Part shown: in pieces, positions 7,445-15,935 of the stretch | How positions within the stretch are numbered: the first letter of the stretch is position 1 | Layout of the letters: every line of letters begins with the position of its first letter | Source: Microbispora siamensis | GTDB taxonomy: Bacteria; Actinomycetota; Actinomycetes; Streptosporangiales; Streptosporangiaceae | Direction: 5' to 3' | Length of the DNA stretch: 39,269 nt | Assembly (NCBI RefSeq): GCF_016863095.1 | Contig: NZ_BOOF01000071.1 | Location: 1 to 39,269, forward strand | Translations under genes and position numbers: made by a program | Notes under the pieces: generated by a model | What the model saw: only the letters and a program-made list of their open reading frames with translations | Told to the model about the DNA's origin: nothing | The model's database searches: none

Positions 7445-8662
7445 ATGACCCGGCCCATCGCGGGGACGCCGAGCCTGCTGCGCGCGATCAACGACCGCGC
7501 CGCGCTGATGGTCCTGCTCGAACGCGGTCCGCTGACCCGGCCCGAGCTGGGGGCGCTCACCGGCCTGTCCAAGCCGACCGCATCCCAGCTGCTGGCCCGG
7601 CTCCAGGAGGCCGGCCTGGTGGTCCTGGACGGCATCCGCGAGGGCCTGCCGGGCCGTACGGCCGAGCTGTACCGGATCAACCCCCGCGCGGCGCACGTGG
7701 CGGCGCTGGACGTCACGCCGGCGCGGATCGCCGTGGCCGTCGCCGACGTCACCGGCGCGGTCGTCGCCGAGCACCGGCTGGCCACCCCAGGGCGCACCGG
7801 CGGCGACGTGGTGGAGCGGGTCCGGGCCGCCCTCGCGGGGGCGTGCGGCCCGGCCGGGCTCGACCCGACGGAGCTGAGCCGGGTGGTCGTCGGCATCGGC
7901 GGCGCCGTCGACCCCTCGACGGGCAGGCTCGGCTACGCCGCCCACATCCCGGGCTGGCACATCCCCGATCTGATCGGGACCCTCCGCGACGGGATCGGCG
8001 TGCCGATCGACGTGGAGAACGACGTCAACCTCGTCGCCCAGGCCGAACGGTCCAGGGGCAGCGCCCGGGGCCACCAGGACTACGTGCTGCTGTGGGCCGA
8101 CGAGGGCATCGGCGCGGCCCTCGTCATCGGCGGCCGCCTCCATCGCGGGGCGACCGGCGGCGCGGGCGAGGTCGGCTACATGCCCGTGGTCGGCGCCCCC
8201 ACGGCGCGGGACGTCGGCAGGCGGGCCAACCACGGGTTCCAGGCGCTGTCGGGCGGTCCGGCCGTGCTCGCGCTCCTGCGGGCGCACGGCGTGCGCGGCT
8301 CCACGGCGAGCGGCGCCGTCCGCACCGCGGTCGCCGTGGCCGGACGCGGCGGCCCGGACGGCGAGAGCGCGCGCGAGGCCCTCCGCGACCTCGCCGGCCG
8401 CCTCGCGCTGGGGCTGGCCGCGATCACGGCCGTGGTCGATCCCGAGATCGTCGTGCTGTCCGGCGGCGTGCTGCTGGCCGGCGGCGAGGTCCTGCGGGAG
8501 ACGGTCGAGCGTGAGCTGCACGCGCTGACCATCCCCCGGCCCCGCGTGCTGCTGTCCACCCTGGAGGGCAACCCGGTCCTCGCCGGGGCCCTCGACCTCG
8601 CGCTCGGCGCCGTACGCGAGGAGCTGTTCGGCGCGGTGAACAAATCCCCTTCGACTCACTAG
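7445..8662 (+). CDS. csnR: ROK-family transcriptional repressor of chitosan-oligosaccharide use
   Basis: The product is about 405 residues: an N-terminal winged helix-turn-helix (about 25-65, including LTRPELGALTGLSKPTASQLLARL) followed by a ROK sugar-kinase-like domain (ALDVTPARIAVAVADVTG, ENDVNLVAQAE, GIGAALVIGGRLHRGATGGAGEVGYMP). The zinc-binding cysteine motif of many ROK proteins is absent (GEVGYMPVVG instead), as in other repressor-only members. ATG 7445 is chosen over GTG 7433 because GGGAGA lies five bases upstream and overlaps the GTG. It is first in a six-gene operon and follows its own operator. By homology with Streptomyces CsnR it should repress both this operon and csnA and be released by glucosamine oligosaccharides. 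The ligand is inferred, not visible. Confidence 0.85.
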   Translation: MTRPIAGTPSLLRAINDRAALMVLLERGPLTRPELGALTGLSKPTASQLLARLQEAGLVVLDGIREGLPGRTAELYRINPRAAHVAALDVTPARIAVAVADVTGAVVAEHRLATPGRTGGDVVERVRAALAGACGPAGLDPTELSRVVVGIGGAVDPSTGRLGYAAHIPGWHIPDLIGTLRDGIGVPIDVENDVNLVAQAERSRGSARGHQDYVLLWADEGIGAALVIGGRLHRGATGGAGEVGYMPVVGAPTARDVGRRANHGFQALSGGPAVLALLRAHGVRGSTASGAVRTAVAVAGRGGPDGESAREALRDLAGRLALGLAAITAVVDPEIVVLSGGVLLAGGEVLRETVERELHALTIPRPRVLLSTLEGNPVLAGALDLALGAVREELFGAVNKSPSTH

Positions 8663-8675
8663 GGAGGCACCCCCC

Positions 8676-10004
8676 ATGAAACGCCTTCTCTTCCTCTCCG
8701 CGGCACTTTCCATCGGGGCCGCGCTCACCGCCTGTACGGCCGGCACCGAGAGCGGGCCGCCCAAGGTGGCCCAGAGCGGGGCGAGCCACGACCCGGTCAC
8801 CATCGAGTTCTGGCACGGCTTCAGCGCCGACAACGAGCTCAAGGCCTTCGACGAGACCCTCGCGGGCTTCCAGAAGAAGTTCCCCTGGATCACGGTCAAG
8901 CCGACCAAGGCCATCCAGGACAGCCAGATCCTCCAGTCGGTCCGCGGCGGCAACCCGCCCGACGTGGCCCTGTCGTTCACAACCGACAGCGTCGCCGAGT
9001 TCTGCAAGGCCGGGATCTTCCAGGACCTCAACCCGTACCTGAAGGCGAGCGGCATCGACCCGGCGTCGCTGTTCCCGAAGGTGATCGCCGAATACACGCA
9101 GTATCAGGGCAAGCGCTGCGTGATGCCCATGCTCGCCGACGCGTACGGCCTCTACTACAACAAGGCGCTCATGAAGGGCCACCAGCCGCCGAAGACGATG
9201 AGCGAGCTGGCCGACCTCGCCAAGAAGCTGACGGTCAAGGACGACAAGGGCGACATCAAGGTCGCCGGTTTCGTCCCGACCAGCCAGATGTACGAGAACG
9301 CCCCGATCCACACCGGCGTGATGGTCGGCGCGAAGTGGACCAATCCCGACGGCACCTCGGCCATCGGCTCCGACCCGCAGTGGAAGAAGCTGATGACCTG
9401 GCAGAAGGACCTCACGGACTGGTACGGCTACGACAAGATCGAGAAGTTCCGCAAGAGCTTCGGCGACGAGTGGTCGGCCGAGAACCCGTTCACCACCGGC
9501 AAGGTCGCCATGGCCATCGACGGCGAGTGGCGCACGGCCATGCTCGCCGCCGACGCCCCGGACCTCGACTACGGCACCGCGCCGCTGCCGGTGGCCGACG
9601 ACCAGGCCCAGCGGTACGGCGCGGGCTTCATCACCGGCACCGTCATCGGCATCCCGCGTGGTGCCAAGCACCCGGAGGCCGCCTGGGAGCTGGTGAAGTA
9701 CCTCACCACCGACACCGGCTCGCTGGTGACGCTGTCGAACGCGATCAGGAACGTGCCGAGCACGCTGCCCGCGCTCCAGTCACCCGACCTGAAGAAGGAC
9801 CCGAACTTCCAGACCTTCCTCGACGTCTTCGCCAACCCGAACAGCACGACGCTGCCGGCCCACGTCAACTCCGTCTTCAACCAGCAGACGCTGCAGGAGG
9901 CGCAGATCAAGTGGGAGTCGGGCCGCGCGTCCGACCTGGACGCGCTGCTCGCCGAGGTCGACAAGAAGATCGACGAGAAGCTCAGGCTGACGGCGGGCGG
10001 CTGA
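8676..10004 (+). CDS. csnE: ABC transporter sugar-binding lipoprotein (chitosan oligosaccharide type)
   Basis: This family 1 extracellular solute-binding protein has 442 residues. Its lipoprotein signal peptide ends in LTAC, with the lipidated cysteine at residue 20. The mature domain starts with the canonical VTIEFWHGFSADNELKAFDE and holds PPDVALSFTTD and later GVMVGAKW and GEWRTAMLA segments. It should capture glucosamine oligosaccharides outside the membrane and pass them to the two permeases. It begins 13 bases after csnR, with GGGAGG overlapping the csnR stop, and csnF follows four bases after its end. Substrate specificity is inferred from operon order and the shared chitosanase operator; the sequence alone only indicates an oligosaccharide binder. 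Confidence 0.88.
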   Translation: MKRLLFLSAALSIGAALTACTAGTESGPPKVAQSGASHDPVTIEFWHGFSADNELKAFDETLAGFQKKFPWITVKPTKAIQDSQILQSVRGGNPPDVALSFTTDSVAEFCKAGIFQDLNPYLKASGIDPASLFPKVIAEYTQYQGKRCVMPMLADAYGLYYNKALMKGHQPPKTMSELADLAKKLTVKDDKGDIKVAGFVPTSQMYENAPIHTGVMVGAKWTNPDGTSAIGSDPQWKKLMTWQKDLTDWYGYDKIEKFRKSFGDEWSAENPFTTGKVAMAIDGEWRTAMLAADAPDLDYGTAPLPVADDQAQRYGAGFITGTVIGIPRGAKHPEAAWELVKYLTTDTGSLVTLSNAIRNVPSTLPALQSPDLKKDPNFQTFLDVFANPNSTTLPAHVNSVFNQQTLQEAQIKWESGRASDLDALLAEVDKKIDEKLRLTAGG

Positions 10005-10008
10005 GCCG

Positions 10009-10950
10009 ATGGCAAGAACGGCTCTCAGCCGCCCGAACCCTCTCAGCCGGGGAAATCTCCGCGCCCTGCTCTACCTGTCCCCCTGGCTCGCCGGGTTCGC
10101 GATCTTCTTCGTCTACCCGCTGGTGTCCACGGTCTACTTCTCCTTCCAGCGGTACGACCTGTTCACCCTGGAGCCCGTCGGGCTGCTCAACTGGGAGTAC
10201 TTCTTCAAGGACCAGGCGGCCTGGACGGCGATCCGCAACACGCTGTGGCTCGTCGTGGTGATGGTCCCGCTGCGGGTGCTGTTCGGCCTCGGCGTCGCCC
10301 AGCTGGTGACCCGGCTGAAGGCCGGCGCCGGGGTCTACCGCACGATCTTCTACCTGCCGGCCCTGGTGCCGCTGGTGGCCGGGACGCTGGGGTTCGTGTT
10401 CCTGCTCAACCCCGGCACCGGTCCGGTGCAGGCGATCCTGTCGGCCGTCGGGCTGCCCGCGCCGGACTGGTTCGGCGACCCGGCGTGGTCGAAGTGGGGG
10501 CTGACCCTCCTCGGCCTGTGGTCGGTCGGCGACCTGATGGTCATCTTCATGGCCGCACTGCTCGACGTGCCGAAACAGCTCTACGAGGCCGCCGCGATCG
10601 ACGGCGCGAACGGCTGGCGGCAGTTCACGTCGATCACACTGCCGGTGATCCGGCCGGTGCTGATGTTCGCCCTCGTCACCGGGGTGATCCAGACGCTGCA
10701 GTACTTCACCCAGGCCGAGGTCGCCGCGCGGGTCGCGTCCGGGGCGACCGACTCGGCCGGGTCGGTCTTCACCCCGGGCTACCCCGACCAGTCCACGCTG
10801 ACGTTCCCGCAGTGGCTGTTCCAGCAGGGTTTCCGCGACTACGCGATGGGCTACGCCTGCGTGCTCGCGCTGATGCTGTTCGCGGTCGCGATGGTGTTCA
10901 CGCTCATCCTGCTGCGGCAGTTCCGCGGCCTCGGCGAGGAGGACGTATGA
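10009..10950 (+). CDS. csnF: ABC transporter permease, MalF type
   Basis: This 313-residue inner-membrane protein has about six hydrophobic segments. The first is LLYLSPWLAGFAIFFVYPLV (about residues 20-39) and the last lies near residue 285. The cytoplasmic EAA loop, EAAAIDGANGWRQFTSITLP, docks the ATPase. It should form a heterodimer with the next gene product to move glucosamine oligosaccharides. It starts four bases after csnE and overlaps csnG by ATGA. As is usual for actinomycete sugar importers, no ATPase gene is in the operon; a shared MsiK-type ATPase encoded elsewhere is expected. Confidence 0.9.
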   Translation: MARTALSRPNPLSRGNLRALLYLSPWLAGFAIFFVYPLVSTVYFSFQRYDLFTLEPVGLLNWEYFFKDQAAWTAIRNTLWLVVVMVPLRVLFGLGVAQLVTRLKAGAGVYRTIFYLPALVPLVAGTLGFVFLLNPGTGPVQAILSAVGLPAPDWFGDPAWSKWGLTLLGLWSVGDLMVIFMAALLDVPKQLYEAAAIDGANGWRQFTSITLPVIRPVLMFALVTGVIQTLQYFTQAEVAARVASGATDSAGSVFTPGYPDQSTLTFPQWLFQQGFRDYAMGYACVLALMLFAVAMVFTLILLRQFRGLGEEDV

Positions 10951-11771
10951 CGAGGCGTTCGGTGCTGTTGTGGGTCGCCCGGCACGCGCTGGCCATCGCG
11001 CTCGCGCTGATGTTCCTCGGCCCGCTGGTGTTCATCGCGCTCACGGCCCTGATGAGCGACCGGCAGGCGCTCACCTCCGACCTGTGGCCGCACACCTGGA
11101 ACTGGGGCAACTTCACCGAGATCTTCGAGAAGGCGCCGCTGCTGACCTGGATCCGCAACACGCTGCTCTACTCGGTGCTCGCCACCGCGTTCATGCTGGT
11201 GTCGTCGATCCCCGTGGCGTACGCGCTGGCGCGGTTCCGCTTTCCCGGCCGCCGGACGGCGATGCTGCTCGTGATCACCATGATGATGCTGCCGCCGCAG
11301 GTCGTGGCGGTGCCGATCTACCTGATCTGGGCCCGCTTCCACCTGACCGGCACGCTGTGGCCGCTGATCCTGCCGATGCTGCTCGGCGACGCGTTCTCGA
11401 TCTTCCTGCTGCGCCAGTTCCTCGTCACGATCCCGCGCGAGTACTCCGACGCGGCCAAGGTCGACGGATGCGGCGAGTTCCGCACGCTCGTGCGGGTGAT
11501 CCTGCCGATGGCCCGGCCGGCCATCGCCGCCGTCGCCCTCTTCCAGTTCTTCTACTGCTGGAACGACTACTACGGACCCCTGCTGTACGCGGGGACCGAC
11601 CTGGACAACTGGACGCTGTCGCTGGGGCTGGCGGCGTTCCGGTCGGTGCACCGCGTGCAGTGGAACCTCACGATGGCCGCCACACTGCTGGCCATGGCCC
11701 CGGTGATCATCGTGTTCTTCTTCGCCCAGAAGGTCTTCATCGAGGGCGTCAAGCTGACGGGAGTCAAATGA
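10947..11771 (+). CDS. csnG: ABC transporter permease, MalG type
   Basis: This 274-residue membrane protein begins MTRRSVLLWVARHALAIALA and has about six membrane segments. Its EAA-type loop reads SDAAKVDGCGEFRTLVRVILP. The length and the C-terminal FFFAQKVFIEGVKLTGVK ending are characteristic of MalG-like permeases. The start codon overlaps the csnF stop and its own stop overlaps the csnH start, both as ATGA, so equimolar translation with csnF is likely. A longer in-frame opening from 10245 is only a shadow over csnF. Confidence 0.9.
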   Translation: MTRRSVLLWVARHALAIALALMFLGPLVFIALTALMSDRQALTSDLWPHTWNWGNFTEIFEKAPLLTWIRNTLLYSVLATAFMLVSSIPVAYALARFRFPGRRTAMLLVITMMMLPPQVVAVPIYLIWARFHLTGTLWPLILPMLLGDAFSIFLLRQFLVTIPREYSDAAKVDGCGEFRTLVRVILPMARPAIAAVALFQFFYCWNDYYGPLLYAGTDLDNWTLSLGLAAFRSVHRVQWNLTMAATLLAMAPVIIVFFFAQKVFIEGVKLTGVK

Positions 11772-13030
11772 AGCTGGCCGTTGTCGGGGGCGGTTCCACG
11801 TACACGCCGGAGCTGATCGACGGTTTCGCCCGCCTGCGCGGCGAACTGCCGCTGTCGGAGATCGCGCTCGTCGACCCCGACGAGCGACGGCTCGCGACCG
11901 TCGGCGGGATGGCCCGGCGGATGCTCGCCCGCGCCGGGCATCCGGCCACGCTGACCACCACGACCCGCGTGGAGGACGGCGTGGCCGGGGCCGCGGCGGT
12001 GCTGCTGCAGTTGCGCGTCGGCGGCCAGGCCGCCAGGAACGTCGACGAGACCCTGCCGCTGGAGTGCGGCTGCGTCGGGCAGGAGACCACGGGCGCCGGG
12101 GGCCTCGCCAAGGCCCTGCGGACCGTGCCCGTGGTGCTCGACATCGCCGGGAAGGTGCGCGCGCACGCGCCCGGCGCGTGGATCGTCGACTTCACCAACC
12201 CCGTCGGCATCGTCACCCGGGCGCTGCTCGACGCCGGGCACCGGGCCATCGGGCTGTGCAACGTGGCCATCGGGTTCCAGCGCCGCTTCGCCGCCCTCCT
12301 CGGCGTGGCCCCCGAGCGGATCGCCCTCGGCCACGTCGGGCTCAACCACCTCACCTGGGAGCGGTCCGTCCTGCTCGACGGCGTGGACGTGCTGCCCCGC
12401 CTGCTGGACGAGCACGGCGAGGGCATCGCCGAGGCCCTCGGCCTGCCGGTCGGCCTGGTCCGCCATCTGCGCGCCGTGCCGTCGTACTACCTGCGGTACT
12501 TCTACGAGCACGACCGCGTGGTGGCCGAGCAGCGGACCTCGCCGTCGCGGGCCGCCGAGGTGGCGGCGATGGAGTCGGCGCTGCTGGAGATGTACGCCGA
12601 CCCGGCCGTGGACACCAAGCCCGACCTGCTGGACAAGCGCGGCGGCGCCTTCTACTCCGAGGCCGCCGTCGCCCTGGTCGCCTCGCTCATGGGCGACCGC
12701 GGGGACGTGCAGGTCGTCAACACCCGCAACAACGGCACGCTGCCGTTCCTCGACGACGACGCGGTGATCGAGGTCCCGGCCGCCGTCGGGGCCGCCGGGG
12801 CCGTTCCGCTGCCCGTCGATCCCGTGGAGCCGCTCTATCGGGGCCTGATCGCCCACGTGTCGGCGTACGAGTCGCTCGCCCTGGAGGCGGCCCTGCACGG
12901 GGGCGAGGACCGCGTCAGGGACGCCCTGCTGGCCCATCCGCTGGTCGGCCAGGCCTCCCTCGCCGACGACCTCGCCGTGCGCCTCGTGGAGGCCAACCGC
13001 GCGTTCCTGCCGTGGGCGGTGGCCCGGTGA
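11768..13030 (+). CDS. csnH: GH4 family NAD- and metal-dependent 6-phospho-glycosidase
   Basis: This cytosolic enzyme of 420 residues starts with the NAD-binding motif LAVVGGGSTYTPELIDGF (residues 3-20). Later signatures are DFTNPVGIVT (141-150), CN at 164-165 and GLNH ending at H194. C164 and H194 are the expected divalent-metal ligands of GH4 enzymes. Family 4 uses an unusual oxidation/elimination mechanism with NAD and usually acts on 6-phosphorylated sugars. Together with the adjacent kinase this suggests that imported glucosamine oligosaccharides are phosphorylated and then cleaved. Start and stop codons overlap csnG (ATGA) and csnK (GTGA). The exact substrate is inferred from the operon; 6-phospho-beta-glucosidases of cellobiose pathways belong to the same family. 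Confidence 0.88.
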   Translation: MKLAVVGGGSTYTPELIDGFARLRGELPLSEIALVDPDERRLATVGGMARRMLARAGHPATLTTTTRVEDGVAGAAAVLLQLRVGGQAARNVDETLPLECGCVGQETTGAGGLAKALRTVPVVLDIAGKVRAHAPGAWIVDFTNPVGIVTRALLDAGHRAIGLCNVAIGFQRRFAALLGVAPERIALGHVGLNHLTWERSVLLDGVDVLPRLLDEHGEGIAEALGLPVGLVRHLRAVPSYYLRYFYEHDRVVAEQRTSPSRAAEVAAMESALLEMYADPAVDTKPDLLDKRGGAFYSEAAVALVASLMGDRGDVQVVNTRNNGTLPFLDDDAVIEVPAAVGAAGAVPLPVDPVEPLYRGLIAHVSAYESLALEAALHGGEDRVRDALLAHPLVGQASLADDLAVRLVEANRAFLPWAVAR

Positions 13031-14061
13031 CCCGTACGGTGCTCGCCGTGGACGGCGGCAACAGCAAGACCGACGTCGCCCTCGTCCGCGAGGACGGCAC
13101 GGTGCTCGCCACCGCGCGCGGGCCCGCGTTCCTGCCGCAGAGCGCCGGGGCCGCCGCCGCCGTCGAGGTGATCGGCCGGACCGTACGGCGTGCCCTCGCC
13201 GACGAGACCGCCTCACCGCCGTACGCCGACCACGTCGCGGCGTACGTCGCGGGCGCGGACCTGCCGGTCGAGGAGGAGCGGCTGCGGGCCGAGCTGCTGG
13301 CCCGCGGCTACGGCGCCGAGGTCGCCGTGGGCAACGACACCTTCGCCCTGCTGCGGGCCGGGTCGGGCGCGGGATGGGGCGTGGCCGTCGTCTGCGGCGC
13401 CGGCATCAACGCGGTGGGCGTCTCCCCCGCCGGGCGGGTCGCCCGCTTCCCCGCGCTCGGCCGTCTCAGCGGCGACTGGGGCGGCGGGCACCACCTGGGC
13501 GAGGAGGCGTTCTGGCACGCCGTACGCGCCGAGGACGGCCGCGGTCCCGCGACCGTGCTGACCGACGTCGTGCGCGCCTGCTTCGGCACCGCCACGGTCG
13601 AGGAGGCCGTCGTCGCGCTGCACTTCGGCGACCTGCCGGCCGACCGGCTGCACGCCCTCGTGCCACCCCTGCTGGCCGCCGCCGCGGACGGCGACGCGAT
13701 CGCCGGGTCGCTGGTGGAGCGGCAGGCCGAGGAGATCGCGCTGCTCGGCGTCGTCGCCATGCGGCGGCTCGGCCTGCTCACCGCGCCCTGCGAGGTCGTG
13801 CTCGGCGGCGGCGTCCTGACCGCCCGGCACCCCCTGCTGACGTCGCTGGTCGAGCGGCACTACGCCGAACGGGCGCCGCTCGCCCGGCTCGTCGTGGCCG
13901 ACGTGCCGCCGATCGTGGGCGCCGCCCTGCTCGGCCTCGACCGCCTCGGCGCGCCCCCCGAGGCGTACGCCCGGGTGCGTGCTCACTTCCTCCGGGAGGG
14001 GGACGGCGCTCAGCCGGCGGCGTCCTCTTCCGGCTCCTTCTCGATCACCGGGGAGCGGTAG
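13027..14061 (+). CDS. csnK: BadF/BadG-type sugar kinase of the csn operon
   Basis: This 344-residue member of the BadF/BadG/BcrA/BcrD ATPase family includes N-acetylglucosamine kinases. Visible are the phosphate-1 motif LAVDGGNSKTDVALV (6-20), the VGNDTFALLRAG segment with its Asp, the adenosine region VVCGAGINAVGV and the later CEVVLGGGVL. It probably phosphorylates glucosamine or its oligosaccharides to feed the GH4 enzyme. The GTG start overlaps the csnH stop as GTGA. Its last 52 bases overlap the convergent Lrp gene, and the C-terminal QPAASSSGSFSITGER reads like tail sequence fixed by the opposite strand rather than a conserved domain. Confidence 0.85.
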   Translation: MTRTVLAVDGGNSKTDVALVREDGTVLATARGPAFLPQSAGAAAAVEVIGRTVRRALADETASPPYADHVAAYVAGADLPVEEERLRAELLARGYGAEVAVGNDTFALLRAGSGAGWGVAVVCGAGINAVGVSPAGRVARFPALGRLSGDWGGGHHLGEEAFWHAVRAEDGRGPATVLTDVVRACFGTATVEEAVVALHFGDLPADRLHALVPPLLAAAADGDAIAGSLVERQAEEIALLGVVAMRRLGLLTAPCEVVLGGGVLTARHPLLTSLVERHYAERAPLARLVVADVPPIVGAALLGLDRLGAPPEAYARVRAHFLREGDGAQPAASSSGSFSITGER

Positions 14062-14480
14062 TCGTACGGGGTGCTGAGGACGACGGTGGTGCGCGTGCTG
14101 ACGTTGGCCGAGGCGCGGATCTGCTGGAGGAGTTCCTCCAGCGCCAGAGGGGAGGCGACGCGGACCTTGAGAATGTAACTTTCATCGCCCGCGACGCTGT
14201 GGCACGCCTCGATGGCGGTCAGATGGCTCAGCCGTTCCGGCGCGTCGTCCGGCGCGGAGGGGTCGATCGGCTTGATCGAGACGAACGCGGTCATCGGAAG
14301 ACCGATCTCGTCGTAGTCCACGAGAGCGGCGTATCCGCGGATGACACCACGCTTTTCCAGCCTGCGTACCCGCTGGTGCACGGCGGAGACCGACAGCCCG
14401 GTCTCCTTGGCCAGATCGGTGAAGCTCATCCGGCCGTCAGTCGCCAGCAGGGTGACGATTCGGCGATCGATCTCCTCCAC
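14010..14480 (-). CDS. Lrp/AsnC family transcriptional regulator
   Basis: The protein is about 156 residues. An N-terminal helix-turn-helix (EEIDRRIVTLLATDGRMSFTDLAKETGLSVSAVHQRVRRLEKRGVIRGYAALV) is followed by the RAM effector-binding domain, with HSVAGDESYILKVRV as its core. Such proteins sense amino acids and form octamers. The GTG at 14480 is chosen because homologues begin at this (M)xEIDRRI segment and a TACCGT box ends seven bases upstream, suggesting a leaderless message. It is convergent with csnK (52-bp overlap) and divergent from the 98-residue protein gene. The C-terminal EKEPEEDAAG is acidic. The target is unknown. Confidence 0.88.
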   Translation of the reverse strand: MEEIDRRIVTLLATDGRMSFTDLAKETGLSVSAVHQRVRRLEKRGVIRGYAALVDYDEIGLPMTAFVSIKPIDPSAPDDAPERLSHLTAIEACHSVAGDESYILKVRVASPLALEELLQQIRASANVSTRTTVVLSTPYDYRSPVIEKEPEEDAAG

Positions 14481-14487
14481 CCCAGCA

Positions 14488-14493
14488 ACGGTA
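14488..14493 (-). promoter_or_regulatory. -10 box, leaderless, of the Lrp-type gene
   Basis: TACCGT on the minus strand ends seven bases before the GTG at 14480, so transcription would begin at or next to the start codon. No clear -35 element is visible. Confidence 0.4.
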
Positions 14494-14601
14494 GCGCCGC
14501 CCGAGACCGCCTCGTCCCGAAGCCACCGAAATGCCGCGTTGCCAGAAATGTCAGTGGGCCTGGCTAGCTTGCGATCATTGCCGAGACCCGGAGGTCGACT
14601 G

Positions 14602-14898
14602 ATGTACCGACAGGGAGACGTGTTGATCGTGCCCGTGGCGGAGACGGCGGTGCCGCGCGGGCTGCGCCCGGTGCCGCGCGACCCGCGCGGGAGGCTGGTG
14701 CTGGCGGAGGGCGAGGCGACCGGGCACTGCCACGCGATCCCGGGGCCGGGAACGCTGTACCCCGGGTTCCTGCACCTGCCCGGCGGCGGACGCCTCGTCC
14801 ACGAGGAGCACGACGCGATCTCGCTGCCGAAGGGGTGGTTCCGGGTGATCCGCCAGCGGGAGTACGTTCCCGGCTCGTTCCGGACGGTGGCCGACTGA
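14602..14898 (+). CDS. Small His-rich protein paired with DUF6745
   Basis: This 98-residue protein begins MYRQGDVLIVPV. It contains two conserved-looking histidine clusters, GEATGHCHAI (about 46-55) and HEEHDAISLPKG (about 77-88), then RVIRQREYVP. The compact beta-rich sequence with HxH and HxxH pairs suggests a small cupin-like or metal-binding fold; this is inference from pattern only. Similar small proteins beginning (M)xRQGDVL occur in many bacteria and phages without assigned function. GGAGGT stands about seven bases before the ATG. The stop overlaps the next start as TGATG, so the two products are made together. It is divergent from the Lrp-type gene. Confidence 0.8.
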   Translation: MYRQGDVLIVPVAETAVPRGLRPVPRDPRGRLVLAEGEATGHCHAIPGPGTLYPGFLHLPGGGRLVHEEHDAISLPKGWFRVIRQREYVPGSFRTVAD

Positions 14899-15935
14899 TG
14901 GAGACCCTGACCTGGGAGCGGGTGGCCTTCGCCACCGGCGAAGGAGACCACGACGAGGCGTCGGCGGGAGTGCGGCTGGCCTACCGCGAGGCGGGCCTGC
15001 CCGAGCCTGAGGTGATCGTACGGCTGGCCTCCCCCGCCGCCGGGGCGATCGCGGCGGTGTGGCTGCTCGGCACCGACGAGGTCCGGGCGGCGATGGAGGA
15101 GATCGGCTTCGGGCGGCTTCGGGCGCTCGACGGCGTCGACCCGGGGGTCTCGGTGCGATACGAGGTGCGCACCGTGCCCTGGGAGAGCGCCAGGGCGGAG
15201 GCGAGCGCCGCCGCCGGGCCCGCCGGCTGGGCCCGGTTGTGGGAGGAGACGGGCGGCCGGCTGTGGCCGCGGGTCGACCGGCTGGTCACCGAGATCCGCA
15301 GGGCCGTCGGCGGCCTCGGCGGCGACGTGCTACGGCAGGCGACGCTCGACGCGGTGCTCGGCCAGCACGACGCGGCATGGCTGTCGGCCTTCGAGGGCCT
15401 GGAGGGGCTCAAGCGGGTCGCGCGGCACGCGGGCTGGTGGTGGCCGTACGAGCGGGTCGCGATCGTCACCGACCGTCCGGTTGAGCTGCACCTGGACGAC
15501 GTGGGGCGGCTACACCGGGCGGAGGGTCCGGCCCTGTCGTACGCCGACGGCTTCGCGCTGCACGCCTGGCACGGGATGCCCGTCCCTGCGGGGTTCGGCG
15601 CCACCATGGCCGCGCTCACCCCCGAGCGCATCCGCGCGGAGGAGAACGCGGAGCTGCGCCGGGTCATGCTGGAGCACTTCGGCCTCGACCGCTACCTCGC
15701 CGCGTCGGGCGCCCGGCCGCGGCACTCCGACGAGACCGGCGTCCTGTGGCGGATCGACCTGCCGGGCGACGAACCGGTGGTGATGGTCGAGGTGGTCAAC
15801 TCGACGCCCGAGCCGGACGGCACCCGGCGCACCTACTTCCTGCGGGTCCCGCCGTGGGTGACCAGGGCGCGCGAGGGAGTGGCGTGGACCTTCGGCGTAC
15901 GCGAGGAGGACTACCGCCCCGAGCGGGAGACCTGA
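14898..15935 (+). CDS. DUF6745 domain protein
   Basis: A 345-residue soluble protein of unknown function. The family core is recognisable in WWPYERVAIVTDRPVELHLDDVGRLH and the following AEGPALSYADGFALHAWHGMPVP, then the ITPERI-like ALTPERIRAEENAELRRVMLEHFG segment. The C-terminus holds a beta-rich part (VMVEVVNSTPEPDGTRRTYFLRVPP). Proteins of this family often sit near leucine-rich-repeat genes and a small protein like the one directly upstream, to which it is coupled by TGATG. Its last 25 bases overlap the convergent STM4011-type gene. No catalytic motif is evident to me. Confidence 0.8.
   Translation: METLTWERVAFATGEGDHDEASAGVRLAYREAGLPEPEVIVRLASPAAGAIAAVWLLGTDEVRAAMEEIGFGRLRALDGVDPGVSVRYEVRTVPWESARAEASAAAGPAGWARLWEETGGRLWPRVDRLVTEIRRAVGGLGGDVLRQATLDAVLGQHDAAWLSAFEGLEGLKRVARHAGWWWPYERVAIVTDRPVELHLDDVGRLHRAEGPALSYADGFALHAWHGMPVPAGFGATMAALTPERIRAEENAELRRVMLEHFGLDRYLAASGARPRHSDETGVLWRIDLPGDEPVVMVEVVNSTPEPDGTRRTYFLRVPPWVTRAREGVAWTFGVREEDYRPERET

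Noticed and set aside
10245..11771. Longer csnG with an upstream extension
   Set aside because: The extra residues are a shifted reading of csnF; ATG 10947 overlaps the csnF stop as ATGA and begins a normal MalG-like N-terminus.
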